64,000 nucleotides of DNA, taken from the NCBI GenBank assembly GCA_964461435.1, contig CAYWUI010000011.1, positions 9,910-73,909 on the forward strand, in the 5' to 3' direction. The notes beneath the pieces were generated by a model that saw only the letters and a program-made list of their open reading frames with translations, did no database searches and had not been told where the DNA came from. Source of the DNA: G020354785 sp964461435. Its GTDB lineage: Bacteria > Bacteroidota > Bacteroidia > Bacteroidales > UBA10428. Below, piece after piece: positions 62,608 to 64,000 of this stretch. The position numbers and the translations under genes are program-made. Position 1 is the stretch's first letter. The number at the start of each line of letters is the position of its first letter.

Positions 62608-64000
62608 ATGAAAGCAAAATTTCGTCTTCTAGCGATAGCTGGAGCCATTTTTATGCTGAACAGTGTTTTTTGCCAGGAGCCTTATATTCTTTATATATGC
62701 GATAATACCGATGATTCAGGATTTACTGATGTTCTTGAGAACGCAGGGTACAATGTGGTCCGCAAGGTAGGTGAATACAGGGGCATACTTGACACTGATG
62801 AACTTGAATACGCCAATAGTGCTTCTCTCATTATTATAAGCCGAAATTGCGTTTCGACAGAGTACGGGGGCACCGAAGAACTTGCGGCACAATGGAACGG
62901 TATCAGTACTCCTATTCTTAACCTCAGTGTTTTTTCTACAAGAGATAGCCGCTGGAAATGGTTTAATACAAGTGTCGTAATCTGTGGTGGGGATACTTTA
63001 ACGATACCTGCTTCAGCAGCATCGCACCCGCTTTATGAAGGAATTGCAACTTCAGGAAAGCAGACAATATATACTGAGATAGGCTCTGATTATATCTACA
63101 TCAATAATGCAGGGAACGGCAAGGTGCTGGCTTACAATTCCGATCAAACAGGCATATTCATTGCAGAATGGAATGCTGGCAAACCATTCTATGACGGGGC
63201 AACTTATACTCCTGCCGGCAAACGGATTTTTTTTGCGGCAGGTGAATCAGACTGCGGTCCTTCAGCCGGACAAAACATGTCAGCTTATAATCTTAATGGA
63301 ACGGGTAAAAAAATGTTTCTGAACATAGTGAACTATTTAATTCCTGCTGCCACATTTTATAAATTCCCGGACGGACTTGCACCTGTCATTGACGGCCAGG
63401 TTGATCCTCTGTGGACATATGTGGATGCATATGCTTTAAAATTATATGATCTGTATAATCCGCCAGCCGGGACGCCGACACTTGACCTTGCTACGTGGAG
63501 GGCAGCATGGAATGATACGGCAATTTTTATCATTATTAAGGTTGACGATGATGATTTCTACCCGGATTATGCAGCCGGCAGTACTCTTAGCTGGGAATAT
63601 GACAGAGCAGAGATCTATTTTGATCTTAATGTTGGTGAGCTGGATGATGGCATGGGCCCTGTTTCACATCCCAATGGCCATGTTCAGATTGCCGAGCCAT
63701 TTAATGAAAGTCGGAATCCTTATATAACGGATTATGTTACCTGGAACGGTTATTATGTAAGGCTGGGTTACCTGGTTAATGATCCCGACTATGTATGTGA
63801 ATATGCTATTGATATAAGTTATCTTCTTGATAAGTATAATAATGTCGTTAATCCGTCATCAGAACCTGTTGTTGGTTTTGATATAGCTATTATTGACCGT
63901 GATGAGGGCGATGCAGGAAAGAGAACTGCCGTGTGGAGGAATACGGGAGAACATGGATTGTCATGGGCTAATATGGATGATTGTGGCGAAGTGGCATTTA
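62608..64000 (+). CDS. Secreted protein with CBM9-like domain (3' partial)
   Basis: An open frame of 464 codons from ATG 62608 runs off the window end. Signal peptide M-K-A-K-F-R-L-L-A-I-A-G-A-I-F, cleaved near residue 23. Residues ~25-250 look like a glutamine-amidotransferase/ThuA-like Rossmann domain (Y-I-L-Y-I-C-D-N, L-I-I-I-S-R, H-P-L-Y-E-G-I, A-A-G-E-S-D). From ~255 a CBM9-like sandwich follows (D-G-L-A-P-V-I-D-G-Q-V-D-P-L-W, A-E-I-Y-F-D-L-N), the group that binds sugar chain ends. A type IX sorting domain probably follows beyond the edge, as in many such proteins. Function unknown. Confidence 0.75.
   Translation, partial: MKAKFRLLAIAGAIFMLNSVFCQEPYILYICDNTDDSGFTDVLENAGYNVVRKVGEYRGILDTDELEYANSASLIIISRNCVSTEYGGTEELAAQWNGISTPILNLSVFSTRDSRWKWFNTSVVICGGDTLTIPASAASHPLYEGIATSGKQTIYTEIGSDYIYINNAGNGKVLAYNSDQTGIFIAEWNAGKPFYDGATYTPAGKRIFFAAGESDCGPSAGQNMSAYNLNGTGKKMFLNIVNYLIPAATFYKFPDGLAPVIDGQVDPLWTYVDAYALKLYDLYNPPAGTPTLDLATWRAAWNDTAIFIIIKVDDDDFYPDYAAGSTLSWEYDRAEIYFDLNVGELDDGMGPVSHPNGHVQIAEPFNESRNPYITDYVTWNGYYVRLGYLVNDPDYVCEYAIDISYLLDKYNNVVNPSSEPVVGFDIAIIDRDEGDAGKRTAVWRNTGEHGLSWANMDDCGEVAF

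Noticed and set aside
1..64000. tRNA, rRNA, IS elements, attachment sites
   Set aside because: Scanned by eye for cloverleaf-type arms, transposase motifs and flanking repeats; none seen.

Overview
The window comes from a Bacteroidota chromosome, probably an anaerobic or microaerophilic member of the Bacteroidales/Marinilabiliales (inference). Supporting signs are a hybrid two-component regulator (HTCS), a SusC-type receptor, a type IX secretion C-terminal sorting domain, GldB, a MurF-alanine racemase fusion, an S46 peptidase, an ECF/FecR pair, AT-rich spacers and TAnnTTTG-type -7 promoter elements. I see no rRNA, tRNA, CRISPR array, phage or insertion sequence. No gene-free gap exceeds 300 bases.

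1-15.4 kb: an aldo/keto reductase cut by the window edge and a secreted DUF6599/discoidin protein, then a damaged polysaccharide utilisation locus. An intact HTCS and an intact GH31 alpha-xylosidase-like lipoprotein remain. The SusC receptor stops after its plug, no SusD is present, a GH5-type glycanase has lost both its N-terminus and its catalytic core, and a fucose-permease-like transporter is internally deleted and frameshifted. The retained enzymes suggest xyloglucan or a related xylosylated/fucosylated glucan as the former substrate (inference). A 14-bladed propeller sensor ending in GAF and coiled coil, without any kinase, sits among the remnants.

15.6-24.2 kb: a nickel island. NikR, a TonB-dependent receptor, an exported nucleoside hydrolase-FmdE fusion and a His-rich UreH/NiCoT-like permease run in one direction. 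HypB and HypA follow on the other strand, after a TPR-SpoIIE phosphatase and a thioredoxin-type arsenate reductase. A 23-bp element is shared by the leaders of nikR and the receptor and is a candidate NikR operator. The parts make up outer-membrane import, inner-membrane import, sensing and delivery of nickel. The secreted fusion enzyme is the unexplained member and the best candidate in the window for new biology.

24.2-47.3 kb: mainly housekeeping and envelope genes. These include a DUF1573-MeaB-M1 peptidase operon, a TolB-like/outer-membrane-barrel protein, a ferredoxin with a clear terminator, RsmI, a sugar-phosphate isomerase-like protein, MurF-Alr, LPS-type glycosyltransferases and a methyltransferase, an orphan xylose-binding lipoprotein, NAD synthetase, a PorT-like barrel, GldB, a zinc-type CDF exporter and an MBL-fold hydrolase.

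47.4-64 kb: a LamG lipoprotein, two methyltransferase genes (one fused to a GT2 glycosyltransferase), an ArnT-like membrane glycosyltransferase, the kdsC-UbiA-maf trio, a DPP11-like S46 peptidase, and an ECF sigma/FecR operon whose third gene carries an STN domain but no TonB barrel. A paralogue of that third gene lies upstream. The window ends inside a secreted CBM9-like protein.
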